Positions 16,114-23,989 of a stretch of 64,000 nucleotides of DNA are shown piece by piece. The stretch comes from Pseudonocardia sp. DSM 110487 (GTDB lineage Bacteria > Actinomycetota > Actinomycetes > Mycobacteriales > Pseudonocardiaceae). Positions within the stretch are counted from its first letter, which is position 1. Each line of letters starts with the position of its first letter. The stretch is taken from the NCBI RefSeq assembly GCF_019468565.1, contig NZ_CP080521.1, positions 4,340,001 to 4,404,000 on the forward strand, in the 5' to 3' direction. The notes below the pieces were generated by a model. The model saw nothing but the letters and a program-made list of their open reading frames with translations. It searched no databases and had not been told where the DNA came from. The position numbers and the translations under genes are program-made.

Positions 16114-16959
16114 ATGACATCGCTGACCGAGGTGCTGGAAGGCTGGCAGCCACCATCGGTCGAGATGACGAGACGCGTCGACGCGTGGTTCGCCGGGGCG
16201 TTCGCGGACCTGCTCGACGCCCCGCGGCCCGGGCTGCTGCCGCCGCTGTGGCACTGGTTCGTACTGCTGGACCATCCCGCGGGAACGAACACCGGCGCCG
16301 ACGGGCATCCGGCCGATGCGCCGTTCCTGCCGCCGATCCCGGGCCGGCGCCGGATGTTCGCGGGTGGCAGGCTCCGCCAGGACGCGCCGATCCCGCTGGG
16401 GGCCTGGCTGTCGAGCCGCTCCGCCGTCTCGGACGTCAAGGTGAAGACCGGCCGCACCGGCGAGATGGCGTTCGTGACCGTCCGGACGGAGCTGTTCGTG
16501 GACGAGGCGGTCGTCGGCGTCGAGGAGCAGGACATCGTCTACCGCTCCGAGCCGCCGGGTACACCGCCGCGCACGCTGCCGCCGCCGGAGACCGGTGGCG
16601 CCGACCCCGAGGGGGAGTGGCGGGTGGAGCTCGACACGGACCCGGTCCTGCTGTTCCGGTTCAGCGCCCTGACCTACAACGGGCACCGGATCCACTACGA
16701 CCAGCCCTACGCCACGCAGGTCGAGGGGTATCCGGGCCTCGTCGTGCACGGCCCGCTGCTCGCGCTCCTCGCCCTGGAGCTCCCGCGCCGCCGCGCCCCC
16801 GACCGCCCGGTCCGGTCCTTCGAGTACCGGCTCGTGCGGCCGGCGATCGTCGGATCCCGGATCGTGAGCGCCGGCCGCGCACGGGGATCGGACGTGGACG
16901 TGGTGGTCGCCGCGCAGGGTGCGGGCCCGTCCCTGACGGCGAAGGTCGGTCTCGCATGA
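16114..16959 (+). CDS. MaoC/FAS1-like dehydratase, mesaconyl-C4-CoA hydratase-like
   Basis: A 281-residue double hot-dog protein of the mesaconyl-C4-CoA/itaconyl-CoA hydratase group. The N-terminal half has the family segment WHWFVLLDHPAG and PPIPGRRRMFAGG; the C-terminal half has the hydratase motif FRFSALTYNGHRIHYD with the active-site His/Asp region and GLVVHGPL. Expected reaction: reversible hydration of mesaconyl-C4-CoA (or itaconyl-CoA) to citramalyl-CoA. ATG with a GGAG site. First gene of a tight operon; its stop overlaps the CaiB-type gene start (ATGA). Confidence 0.8.
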   Translation: MTSLTEVLEGWQPPSVEMTRRVDAWFAGAFADLLDAPRPGLLPPLWHWFVLLDHPAGTNTGADGHPADAPFLPPIPGRRRMFAGGRLRQDAPIPLGAWLSSRSAVSDVKVKTGRTGEMAFVTVRTELFVDEAVVGVEEQDIVYRSEPPGTPPRTLPPPETGGADPEGEWRVELDTDPVLLFRFSALTYNGHRIHYDQPYATQVEGYPGLVVHGPLLALLALELPRRRAPDRPVRSFEYRLVRPAIVGSRIVSAGRARGSDVDVVVAAQGAGPSLTAKVGLA

Positions 16960-18134
16960 ACCCGCCCCTGCACGGGATCACCGTCGTCAGCCTGGAGCAG
17001 GCGGTGGCCGCCCCGTTCGCCACCCGACAGCTCGCCGACCTCGGGGCGCGCGTCATCAAGATCGAGCGGCCCGACGGCGGCGATTTCGCGCGCGGCTACG
17101 ACGAGTCCGTCCACGGCAACTCGAGCTACTTCGTCTGGCTGAACCGCTCGAAGGAGTCCCTGACGCTGGACGTGAAGGCGCCGGAGGGCCGGGCCGTGCT
17201 CGGTGAGCTGCTGGACCGCGCCGACGTGCTGGTGCAGAACCTCGGACCGGGCGCAGCCGGGCGGCTCGGCGTCGACGCGGCCGGCCTGGCGCGGTCGCAC
17301 CCACGGGTGATCCCGTGCACGGTGTCGGGCTGGGGCACCGACGGCCCGTGGGCCGGCCGGAAGGCCTACGACCTGCTCGTGCAGGCCGAAACCGGGGTGC
17401 TCGCGCTCACCGGCACGCCCGAGCACGCCGCGCGGGTCGGCATCTCCATCGCCGACATCGCCGCGGGCATGTACGCCTACTCGGGGATCCTCACGGCGCT
17501 GCTGCGGCGCGCCACCACGGGCGAGTTCTCGGCGGTGGAGGTGTCGCTGTTCGAGGCGCTCGCCGAGTGGATGGGCTCCCCGGCCAACTACACCGCCTAC
17601 GGGGGCCGGCAGCCCGCGAGGAGCGGTGCCGATCACGCCACCATCGCGCCGTACGGCCCGGTCGCCACCGCCGACGGCGCCGTCGTGCTCGGCCTGCAGA
17701 ACGACCGGGAGTGGCGTTCGCTGTGCGCCGTGGTGCTCGGCGACGCCGGCCTCGCCGACGACCCGCGGTTCGTCACCAACTCGGCGCGGGTCGAGCACCG
17801 CGGCGAGCTGAACGCGCTGATCGAGGCCAAGCTGGCCGATCTGGACACGGAAGCCGCGTCGGCCCTGCTCGACGAGGCCGGGATCGCCAACGCCCGGCTG
17901 AACCAGGTGCGGGACTTCCTCGACCACCCGGTGCTCGAGAAGCGCGAGCGCTGGCTGCCGGTCGACGTGCCCGGCGGCACGATCGCGGCACTGCGCCCGC
18001 CGGTCGACATCGCGGGCGTCGAACCGGTCATGGGACCGGTCCCCGCGCTCGGCGCCCACACCGACGCGATCCTGCGCGAGCTCGGCCGCACCGACGATCA
18101 GATCACGTCGCTGCGCGACCGCGGTGTGGTCTGA
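16956..18134 (+). CDS. CaiB/BaiF-family (family III) CoA transferase
   Basis: A 392-residue family III CoA transferase: LEQAVAAPFATRQLADLGARVIKIE at the N-terminus (positions about 10-35), SWYFVWLNRSKESL-like segment near 50, GPW and YDLLVQAETG blocks, and a catalytic Asp expected in the GSD/ADIAAG region near residue 165. It moves CoA between carboxylates by a mixed-anhydride mechanism. Next to a mesaconyl-C4-CoA-hydratase-like protein, a mesaconyl-CoA C1:C4 transferase role is attractive, but succinyl-CoA-dependent activation is equally possible. Confidence 0.85.
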   Translation: MNPPLHGITVVSLEQAVAAPFATRQLADLGARVIKIERPDGGDFARGYDESVHGNSSYFVWLNRSKESLTLDVKAPEGRAVLGELLDRADVLVQNLGPGAAGRLGVDAAGLARSHPRVIPCTVSGWGTDGPWAGRKAYDLLVQAETGVLALTGTPEHAARVGISIADIAAGMYAYSGILTALLRRATTGEFSAVEVSLFEALAEWMGSPANYTAYGGRQPARSGADHATIAPYGPVATADGAVVLGLQNDREWRSLCAVVLGDAGLADDPRFVTNSARVEHRGELNALIEAKLADLDTEAASALLDEAGIANARLNQVRDFLDHPVLEKRERWLPVDVPGGTIAALRPPVDIAGVEPVMGPVPALGAHTDAILRELGRTDDQITSLRDRGVV

Positions 18135-18157
18135 ACTGCGTCGTCTGAGAGGAACCC

Positions 18158-19309
18158 ATGAACACGGAAGAGCGGGCGATCGTCGAGGTCGTGCGCGAGT
18201 TCGTCGACCACGACGTCCGGCCGGTCGTCCGCGAGCTGGAGCACGCCAACACCTACCCCGAGAAGCTCATCGAACAGATGAAGCAGCTCGGGATCTACGG
18301 TCTCGTCGTGCCAGAGCCGTGGGGCGAGGTGGCGGTGTCGATGCCCTGCTACGCGCTGGTCACCGCCGAGCTCGCCCGCGGCTGGATGAGCCTCGCGGGG
18401 GCGATGGGCGGCCACACGGTCGTCGCGAAGCTGCTCGTCGCGTTCGGGACGAAGGAGCAGCAGGACCGCTACCTGCCGCGGATGGCCACCGGCGAGATCC
18501 GCGCCACGATGGCGCTCACCGAGCCCGGCGGCGGCTCGGACCTGCAGGCGATGACGACGGTCGCCCGCCGCGACGGTGACTCCTACGTGGTCGACGGGGC
18601 GAAGACCTGGATCAGCAACGCGCGCCGCTCGGAGCTGATCGCGCTGCTGTGCAAGACCGACCCGGCCGCGGAGCCGAAGCACAGGGGCGTGTCGATCCTG
18701 CTGATCGAGCACGGGCCCGGCTTGACCGTCTCCCAGGATCTGCCCAAGCTCGGCTACAAGGGCGTCGAGTCCTGTGAGCTGCGGTTCGACGACATGCGAG
18801 TCCCCACCGACGCGCTGCTCGGCGGCGTGGAGGGCCGCGGGTTCGCGCAGATGATGAAGGGCCTCGAAACCGGCCGGATCCAGGTGGCCTCGCGGGCCCT
18901 CGGCGTCGCGCAGGCGGCCTTCGACGACGCGCTGCGCTACGCCCAGGAGCGGGAGAGCTTCGGCAAGCCGATCTGGCAGCACCAGTCGATCGGCAACTAC
19001 CTCGCGGACATGGCCACCAAGATCACCGCGGCCCGGCAGCTGATCCTGCACGCGGCCGATCGGTTCGACGCGGGGGAGCGCGCCGACATGGAGGCCGGCA
19101 TGGCGAAGCTGTTCGCCTCCGAGGTGGCGATGGAGGTGGCGCTGAACGCGGTGCGCATCCACGGTGGCTACGGCTACTCCACCGAGTACGACGTCGAGCG
19201 CTACTTCCGCGACGCGCCGCTGATGATCGTGGGGGAGGGGACGAACGAGATCCAGCGCAACGTCATCGCCGCGCAGCTGGTCAAGCGGGGAGGGCTGGGG
19301 AGGGCGTAG
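18158..19309 (+). CDS. Acyl-CoA dehydrogenase
   Basis: A 383-residue acyl-CoA dehydrogenase. The middle domain shows MALTEPGGGSDLQAM and GAKTWISNA; the C-terminal domain has RIHGGYGYSTEYDVERYFRD and the catalytic base in VGEGTNEIQ, with Glu conserved. It follows the CoA transferase after 23 bases with a GAGAGGAA ribosome site and is the last gene of the LysR-divergent operon. With the two upstream enzymes it could act on methylsuccinyl-CoA or a related branched dicarboxylyl-CoA; known methylsuccinyl-CoA dehydrogenases are longer, so this is inference. Confidence 0.9.
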   Translation: MNTEERAIVEVVREFVDHDVRPVVRELEHANTYPEKLIEQMKQLGIYGLVVPEPWGEVAVSMPCYALVTAELARGWMSLAGAMGGHTVVAKLLVAFGTKEQQDRYLPRMATGEIRATMALTEPGGGSDLQAMTTVARRDGDSYVVDGAKTWISNARRSELIALLCKTDPAAEPKHRGVSILLIEHGPGLTVSQDLPKLGYKGVESCELRFDDMRVPTDALLGGVEGRGFAQMMKGLETGRIQVASRALGVAQAAFDDALRYAQERESFGKPIWQHQSIGNYLADMATKITAARQLILHAADRFDAGERADMEAGMAKLFASEVAMEVALNAVRIHGGYGYSTEYDVERYFRDAPLMIVGEGTNEIQRNVIAAQLVKRGGLGRA

Positions 19310-19327
19310 CCCAAACCGAACGTGCCC

Positions 19328-19382
19328 GCGTTCCGCGGAACGCACGCTCGGCTGGATCCCCTGCGAACGGGGCATCTCCAGC
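19328..19382 (+). terminator. Two consecutive stem-loops downstream of the acyl-CoA dehydrogenase
   Basis: The first is a perfect 16-base palindrome GCGTTCCGCGGAACGC at 19328-19343. The second has arms GCTGGA/TCCAGC (19351-19356 and 19377-19382) with an inner CCCC/GGGG pairing around a 7-base loop. They start 18 bases after the stop codon and lack a U-run, as is usual for terminators in GC-rich actinobacteria. Confidence 0.6.
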
Positions 19383-19709
19383 GTGGTCCGGGCCATCGGA
19401 GTTATCCACACTCGAGGTAGACAGCAGCGGGGTTCGATCTTGGACAGACCCCTGTCACGTCGATCTCGAGCGAGATCAGGATGTGGACAGCCGCTCGGCG
19501 TGCACGGACCGACGTTCCGCGACGCGATGAGGTCAGCGACAGCCTGGCCGAGGCCGCCTGGTCGTGTGAGGAGCGGATCGCTGCTGCTCTACCCCGAACC
19601 ACGCGGCGTGTACGGGCCGGCAGGGCCGTGGCTCGTCCGGTCGGCCGACACCCCCGTCCCGCCGATCGTCGTCATGAGCCGCGGAGGGGCTTGACCGCCC
19701 CGAAGTATT
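19383..19709. other. Intergenic stretch without a convincing gene
   Basis: About 330 bases between the terminator-like stem-loops and the ArsR promoter. Short open frames exist on both strands but none has a recognisable domain or ribosome site. The stretch contains two short palindromes, GACAG-ACCC-CTGTC near 19443 and GATCTCGAGCGAGATC near 19462-19477, whose role is unknown. It may be decayed sequence. Confidence 0.5.
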
Positions 19710-19736
19710 AGTAAACACTAACCGTTAGTGGATACT
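19710..19736. promoter_or_regulatory. ArsR-type operator overlapping the start codon of its own gene
   Basis: The core is the perfect palindrome CACTAACCGTTAGTG (19716-19730). Flanking AGTA (19710-19713) and TACT (19733-19736) continue the symmetry with two mismatched positions on each side, giving a 27-base dyad. The GTG start of the ArsR gene (19728-19730) lies inside the right arm. A TTGACC -35-like box at 19691-19696 lies upstream, and no ribosome site is present, so the transcript is probably leaderless and autorepressed. Confidence 0.65.
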
Positions 19737-20051
19737 GACCGAGCGGGAGACGGCTGGAACGCGCTGGCGGACGGCACCAGGCGCGCCATCGTCAGCCGCC
19801 TCGCCGAGGGACCGCAGGCCGTGGGACAACTCGCCGCGCAACTGCCCGTCACCAGATCCGCGGTCTCCCAGCACCTGAAGATCCTCAAGAACGCCGGCCT
19901 GGTCAGTGAGCACCCGGTCGGCACGCGACGGATCTACCGGCTCAACCCGACGGCGGTGGCCGCGTTGCGCGATCAGCTCGACACCTTCTGGCAGCGGGCG
20001 CTGACCAGCTACGTGGACGTCGCCGAAGAACCGACGGAGGAGAGTTCATGA
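19728..20051 (+). CDS. ArsR/SmtB-type winged-helix regulator
   Basis: A 107-residue regulator with the ArsR fold: WNALADGTRRAIVSRLAEGP, then recognition helix VTRSAVSQHLKILKNAGLV and wing GTRRIYRLN. No cysteine metal-binding motif is present, so it belongs to the non-metal group usually paired with SRPBCC/AHSA1 proteins. Its stop overlaps the start of that partner gene (ATGA). The GTG start falls within a 27-base palindrome, pointing to autoregulation. Confidence 0.9.
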   Translation: MDTDRAGDGWNALADGTRRAIVSRLAEGPQAVGQLAAQLPVTRSAVSQHLKILKNAGLVSEHPVGTRRIYRLNPTAVAALRDQLDTFWQRALTSYVDVAEEPTEESS

Positions 20052-20530
20052 CCCGAACCGACGCCACGGTGGTCCGGAAGCAGATCGTGGTCAACGCGGC
20101 GATCACGCAGGCTTTCACGGCGTTCACCGAACGATTCGGCGACTTCAAACCACCGGAACACAACCTGCTCCACGCGTCGATCGCCGAGACGGTGTTCGAG
20201 CCGCGCGTCGGCGGGCACATCTACGACCGCGCGACCGACGGCAGCGAGTGCCGGTGGGCACGCATCCTCGCCTACGAGCCGCCGCACCGCGTGGTGTTCA
20301 GCTGGGACATCGGCCCGCAGTGGCAGGTCGAGACCGATCCGGAACTGACCAGTGAGGTCGAGGTTCGGTTCGTCAGCGAGGGTCCGAACCGAACCCGGGT
20401 CGAACTGGAGCACCGCCATCTCGACCGGCACGGTCCCGGTTGGCAGTCGGTCGGCGAGGGCGTCGACGGCGACCTGGGCTGGCCGCTGTACCTCGCTCGA
20501 TACGCCGCCCTGTTCGAGCAGGAGAGCTGA
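20048..20530 (+). CDS. SRPBCC (AHSA1/START-like) family protein
   Basis: A 160-residue START/AHSA1-type protein: N-terminal strand RKQIVVNAAITQAFTAF, VFEPRVGGHIYDR, a central WARILAYEPPHRVVFSWDI, and a C-terminal helix (GWPLYLARYAALFEQ). Such proteins form a deep hydrophobic pocket and bind an unknown ligand. The gene pair ArsR-SRPBCC is a very common arrangement in actinobacteria, with the ArsR repressing the pair. Ligand and reaction unknown. Confidence 0.88.
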   Translation: MTRTDATVVRKQIVVNAAITQAFTAFTERFGDFKPPEHNLLHASIAETVFEPRVGGHIYDRATDGSECRWARILAYEPPHRVVFSWDIGPQWQVETDPELTSEVEVRFVSEGPNRTRVELEHRHLDRHGPGWQSVGEGVDGDLGWPLYLARYAALFEQES

Positions 20531-20561
20531 CCCGGTCTGCCGGGACGAAGCGCCGTTCCTG

Positions 20562-20867
20562 CTACTGCCCGCTGAGCTGTGCCGCCACCGGCCCGAGCGG
20601 CGGCACCCACTCCCGGATGTCCGCACCGGCGACGACCCCGGCCGTCGTGTACGGGTCCTTGTCCACGATCGCCTGCACTGCGGCCTTGTCCTCGGCCCGG
20701 AAGATCAGCAGGCCGCCGGGCGCCTCGGCCGGCGCCCAGGCGCCTGCGACGAGCAATGCACCCTCGTCGGCGAGACCTCGCAGGTAGTCCCGGTGCGTGG
20801 GACGTGTGGCCTCCCGGAGGGCGGTATCGTCGGTGTAGGTGTAGATCACGGCGAAGGTCGAGGCCAT
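20562..20867 (-). CDS. YciI-family protein (paralogue A)
   Basis: A 101-residue ferredoxin-like alpha/beta protein of the YciI family: FAVIYTYTDD at the start, RPTHRDYLRGLADEGALLVAGAW with the conserved His and Arg, then GGLLIFRAEDK and the KDPY motif with the conserved Asp. YciI proteins are small dehydrohalogenase-like or peroxide-linked proteins; function is uncertain. It is divergent from, and roughly half identical to, the YciI gene at 20943, with 75 bases between them that contain a TCACGTGA palindrome (20881-20888). ATG at 20867 is chosen to match the paralogue. Confidence 0.85.
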   Translation of the reverse strand: MASTFAVIYTYTDDTALREATRPTHRDYLRGLADEGALLVAGAWAPAEAPGGLLIFRAEDKAAVQAIVDKDPYTTAGVVAGADIREWVPPLGPVAAQLSGQ

Positions 20868-20942
20868 GGCGTCGATACTGTCACGTGATGCGGGCCGGAA
20901 AGAGGGCTGTCGGATCGTCCACCCCCCATCCAGAATGAGGCC

Positions 20943-21239
20943 ATGACGATCTACGCGGTCACCTACCGGTACTCCGACGACGTGGCCACGCGCGACCGGG
21001 TGCGTCCCGAGCACCGTGAGTACCTGCGTGGGCTCGCCGACCGCGGATTCCTCCTGCTGTCCGGCCCGTTCGGACCGGACGAGCCCGCCGGCGGGCTGCT
21101 GATCTTCCGTGCCGAGGACAAGGACGAGGTCACCGCGCTGATCGAGAAGGATCCGTTCACCGTCACCGGTGTGATCACGTCGAGCGAGGCGGTGGAGTGG
21201 ACCCCGGTGATCGGCCCGTTGCGGTCGGGCATCGCATGA
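20943..21239 (+). CDS. YciI-family protein (paralogue B)
   Basis: A 98-residue YciI protein aligning end to end with its divergent neighbour: YAVTYRYSDD, RPEHREYLRGLADRG, GGLLIFRAEDKDEV and KDPF. The shared His and Asp likely form the active-site pair of the family. Its stop overlaps the next SDR gene (ATGA), so this copy heads a three-gene operon (YciI, SDR, alpha/beta hydrolase), whereas the other copy stands alone. The pair looks like an inverted tandem duplication. Confidence 0.88.
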   Translation: MTIYAVTYRYSDDVATRDRVRPEHREYLRGLADRGFLLLSGPFGPDEPAGGLLIFRAEDKDEVTALIEKDPFTVTGVITSSEAVEWTPVIGPLRSGIA

Positions 21240-22054
21240 AGCCGTATCGGTTCGCGGGGCGCACGGCGGTCGTCACCGGCGCGGGCAGCGGGATCGGCGA
21301 GCAGCTCGCACGTGCCCTCGCCGAGCGCGGAAGCCACCTCGTGCTCCTCGAGCGGGACAAGGAGCGCCTGGACCGGGTGTCGACATCGATCCGTGCCGCT
21401 CACCCGGGAATCGCGGTGTCGGAGACCCAGGTCGACCTGGCTGACCGCGACGCCACCACCGCGGTGGCGCGGCAGATCGTCGGGGGCCATCCGCGGATCG
21501 ACCTGCTGATCAACAACGCGGGGGTGGCGCTCGCCGGCCGGTTCGACGAGGTCACCCTCGAGGAGTTCGAGTGGGTGCTGGAGGTGAACTTCCACGCGCC
21601 GGTGGTACTCACCCACCACCTCCTGCCCTCCATGGAGGCGGGCGCCCACCTGGTGAACGTCTCCAGCCTCTACGGCCTGATCTCCCCGCCCGGCCAGTCC
21701 GCGTACTCCGCCTCGAAGTTCGCACTGCGCGGCTTCAGTCAGGTCCTGCGTTCCGAGCTCGCCGACCGGGGGATCGGGGTGACCACGGTCCACCCCGGCG
21801 GTATCAACACGAGGATCGCGGCGGACGCGCGCGTCGGTTCCAGAGTCGACCGCGAGGAGTTCGCGGTCGGGGTGAAGCAGTTCTCCCGGTTGCTGACCTA
21901 CCCGCCCGAACGTGCCGCCGCCGACATCCTCCGCGCCGTCGAACGGCGGAAGGCCCGGCTGCTCATCGCCGCGAACGCGAAGATCCCCGACGTCCTCGCG
22001 CGCCTGTTCCCGGTAGGCCACATGACGGCGATCGCGCGGGTGCTTTCCCGATGA
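21236..22054 (+). CDS. Short-chain dehydrogenase/reductase
   Basis: A 272-residue classical SDR with TGAGSGIG near residues 15-22, LLINNAGVAL near 90, NVSSLYGL for the catalytic Ser and YSASKFALRGFSQ for Tyr and Lys. The C-terminal extension (about 50 residues, RLLTYPPERAAADILRAVERRKARLLI) resembles SDRs acting on lipids or acyl chains. It overlaps both neighbours by four bases. Together with the alpha/beta hydrolase it could process a lipid or ester; the substrate is unknown. Confidence 0.88.
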   Translation: MKPYRFAGRTAVVTGAGSGIGEQLARALAERGSHLVLLERDKERLDRVSTSIRAAHPGIAVSETQVDLADRDATTAVARQIVGGHPRIDLLINNAGVALAGRFDEVTLEEFEWVLEVNFHAPVVLTHHLLPSMEAGAHLVNVSSLYGLISPPGQSAYSASKFALRGFSQVLRSELADRGIGVTTVHPGGINTRIAADARVGSRVDREEFAVGVKQFSRLLTYPPERAAADILRAVERRKARLLIAANAKIPDVLARLFPVGHMTAIARVLSR

Positions 22055-22890
22055 GCGAACTCGTCGATGCGGGTGGGGCGAAGGTCCGGGTGCGGGAGTC
22101 GGGTGATCCCGCAGGTGACCCGATCGTCATGCTGCACGGCATCGGCCGCGGCCTCGAGGACTGGGCGCCCCAGCACGAGCTGCTCCCCGGCGCCCACCGC
22201 GTGATCAGCATGGACCTGCTCGGCTTCGGGCTCTCCGACCCTCCGCCAGGGCCGATGACGCTGTCGCGGCTGGCCGAGGGTGTGTACGAGGCGCTCGATG
22301 CCCTCGGCGTGCAGCGGCCGGTGCACGTGTTCGGCAACTCGCTCGGCGGGGCCGTCGCGCTGTCCATGCAAGCGACGCGCCCGGAGCGGGTTTCCCGCGT
22401 CGTCCTCGCCGCTCCGGCGGGGTTCGGCCATGAGGTCGTGCTCGACCTGCGGTTGCTCACGATCCCCGGCCTCGGCCACGTGCTGCTGCGGCACGTCAGC
22501 CGGGCGGCCGCGCGCCGCGCCGAGCGTGCCCTCTACCACGACGGGTCGTTCGTCACGGAGGAACGGATCGAGCACGCGATGCGCGCGGCCGCCCGCCCCG
22601 GGCGTCCCGAGCTGTTCCTCGACGTCGTGCGCGAGCTGGGCACCGTGCGCGGTATCCGGCCGGGCTGGCGGTCCGCGCTGCTCGCCGACGTGTCGCGCCA
22701 CCCGCGGCCGACGCTGATCGTCTGGGGCGACCGGGACCGCATTCTGCCGGCGCACCACATGACCGCCGCTCGCAAGGCACTGCCGCACGCCCAGTCGCAC
22801 GTCTTCGCCGACACCGGACACCTGCCGCAGGTCGAGCGGGCGGCCGAGTTCTCGGCCCTGGTCGGCAGCTTCCTCGAGGCGAGCCGCTAG
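22051..22890 (+). CDS. Alpha/beta hydrolase
   Basis: A 279-residue alpha/beta hydrolase: oxyanion motif MLHGIGRGLEDW, nucleophile elbow FGNSLGG with Ser near residue 96, acid in VWGDRDRILPA and His in DTGHLPQVE. A cap domain rich in Ala and Arg separates the nucleophile and the acid. It is the last gene of the YciI-SDR operon and meets the CGNR regulator gene tail to tail, the two stop codons sharing CTAG. Substrate unknown. Confidence 0.9.
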   Translation: MSELVDAGGAKVRVRESGDPAGDPIVMLHGIGRGLEDWAPQHELLPGAHRVISMDLLGFGLSDPPPGPMTLSRLAEGVYEALDALGVQRPVHVFGNSLGGAVALSMQATRPERVSRVVLAAPAGFGHEVVLDLRLLTIPGLGHVLLRHVSRAAARRAERALYHDGSFVTEERIEHAMRAAARPGRPELFLDVVRELGTVRGIRPGWRSALLADVSRHPRPTLIVWGDRDRILPAHHMTAARKALPHAQSHVFADTGHLPQVERAAEFSALVGSFLEASR

Positions 22891-23513
22891 GACGCAGCCC
22901 GGCGCGCGGCGTTGCGGGCGCGCCTGCGTTCGACGAACGCGCGCTGCTTCGCCGCGGCCCCGCAGGCGCTCATCGAACACCACACGCCCGAGGCGTTGCG
23001 GGAGGCGTCGTAGAAGGCGGCGCGGCAGCGCGGCTCGCGGCACACCTTCAGCCGGTGCCACGTCCGATCGTGCGCGGCGGGGACGGCGGCCGCCAGCAGC
23101 GTCGCCATCATCCGCCGCACGGACGTTCCGTCCTGCGCTCGCAGGCCGGGCTGATCATCGGCGAAGGAGACGTGCAGGCCGAGCCCGGGTGCGATCTCCT
23201 CCAGCCGGTCGAGCGCGGGCCCGTCGACGGGCTGTACGGCGTCGTTGTGACGCGCCAGGACGGCGCGCAGTCCCTCGCGGACGTCAAGAGCGAGCTCGAG
23301 CTCGTCCGTCGTGACGGCCTCGTCGGCGACAGGGACGCCGTGCTCGCGGCACCAGCGGGCGAGGTCGGCGGGGGACCGCAGGTGCTCGTCGCCGCCACCC
23401 GACAGTCGTCCGAACCAGGTGTTGACGAGGTCCTGGACGAGGTCGAGGGTTTCGGGCGCGTCAGCTCGGCTCACGAGCGTCGATGTTACCACCGTTGGCC
23501 CTTGACTGGTCAC
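22887..23513 (-). CDS. ABATE/CGNR zinc-finger family regulator-like protein
   Basis: A 208-residue protein with the N-terminal ABATE domain (LDLVQDLVNTW; DVREGLRAVLARH) and a C-terminal zinc-finger segment with CREPRC and WCSMSACG cysteine pairs. The name-giving CGNR is CGAA here, a deviation. Such proteins are putative stress-linked transcription factors. Start choice is uncertain: GTG at 23513, 23492 (after an AAGGG stretch) or 23474 are all possible. It is divergent from the VOC-YdeI operon with a short shared control region. Confidence 0.8.
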   Translation of the reverse strand: MTSQGPTVVTSTLVSRADAPETLDLVQDLVNTWFGRLSGGGDEHLRSPADLARWCREHGVPVADEAVTTDELELALDVREGLRAVLARHNDAVQPVDGPALDRLEEIAPGLGLHVSFADDQPGLRAQDGTSVRRMMATLLAAAVPAAHDRTWHRLKVCREPRCRAAFYDASRNASGVWCSMSACGAAAKQRAFVERRRARNAARRAAS

Positions 23514-23546
23514 AGTGTGGCCACCTAACCTGATTGAGCGGTCACA
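23502..23546 (+). promoter_or_regulatory. Promoter of the VOC-YdeI operon with repeated GGTCACA
   Basis: TTGACT (23502-23507) and TAACCT (23525-23530) with an 18-base spacer. GGTCACA occurs at 23508-23514 and again at 23540-23546, 32 bases apart (about three helical turns), bracketing the -10 box, and GTGGCCAC lies between. The divergent CGNR regulator starts within or beside it and is the natural candidate to bind. Confidence 0.45.
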
Positions 23547-23569
23547 CCACGATTGCTGGGAGAGAACCG

Positions 23570-23989
23570 ATGTTCCGTGGATTCGCCACCCTCAACTTCT
23601 ATGCCGACGACATCGGCGCGGCCCGCGACTGGTACGCGGAGCTCTTCGGCGTCGAGGCCTACTACGCCTACCCGCCGGCCCCGGCCGCGCCCGCCTACGT
23701 CGAGTTCCGCATCGGCGACGACGAGGACGAGATCGGCTTCATCGACCGCCGCTACGCCCCGCCCGGGGAGGCCGGGCCGCCCGGCGGCGCGATCATGCAT
23801 TGGCACGTCGACGACCTGCAGGGCACCGTCGACCGTCTGCTCGCGATGGGTGCCAAGGAGCACCGGCCGATCACGGAGCACGGCGATGGGTCGGGATTCG
23901 TCACGGCGTCGGTGGTCGACCCGTTCGGCAACGTCCTCGGGGTGATGCACAACCCGCACTACCTCGAGATCGTCGGGAAGCGCTCGTGA
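23570..23989 (+). CDS. VOC-family (glyoxalase/bleomycin-resistance fold) protein
   Basis: A 139-residue vicinal-oxygen-chelate protein: FATLNFYADDIGAARDWYAELFG at residues 4-26, DEIGFIDRRY, MHWHVDDLQGTVDRLLAMGA and DPFGNVLGVMHN. His and Glu positions needed for a metal site are partly present (MHWHVDD), so enzyme or ligand-binding roles are both possible. ATG with a GGGAGAG ribosome site. Its stop overlaps the next gene (GTGA). Confidence 0.88.
   Translation: MFRGFATLNFYADDIGAARDWYAELFGVEAYYAYPPAPAAPAYVEFRIGDDEDEIGFIDRRYAPPGEAGPPGGAIMHWHVDDLQGTVDRLLAMGAKEHRPITEHGDGSGFVTASVVDPFGNVLGVMHNPHYLEIVGKRS

Noticed and set aside
20048..20530. Heat-shock ATPase activator for the SRPBCC gene
   Set aside because: The AHSA1-like fold is shared with many unrelated ligand-binding proteins, and nothing points to a chaperone.
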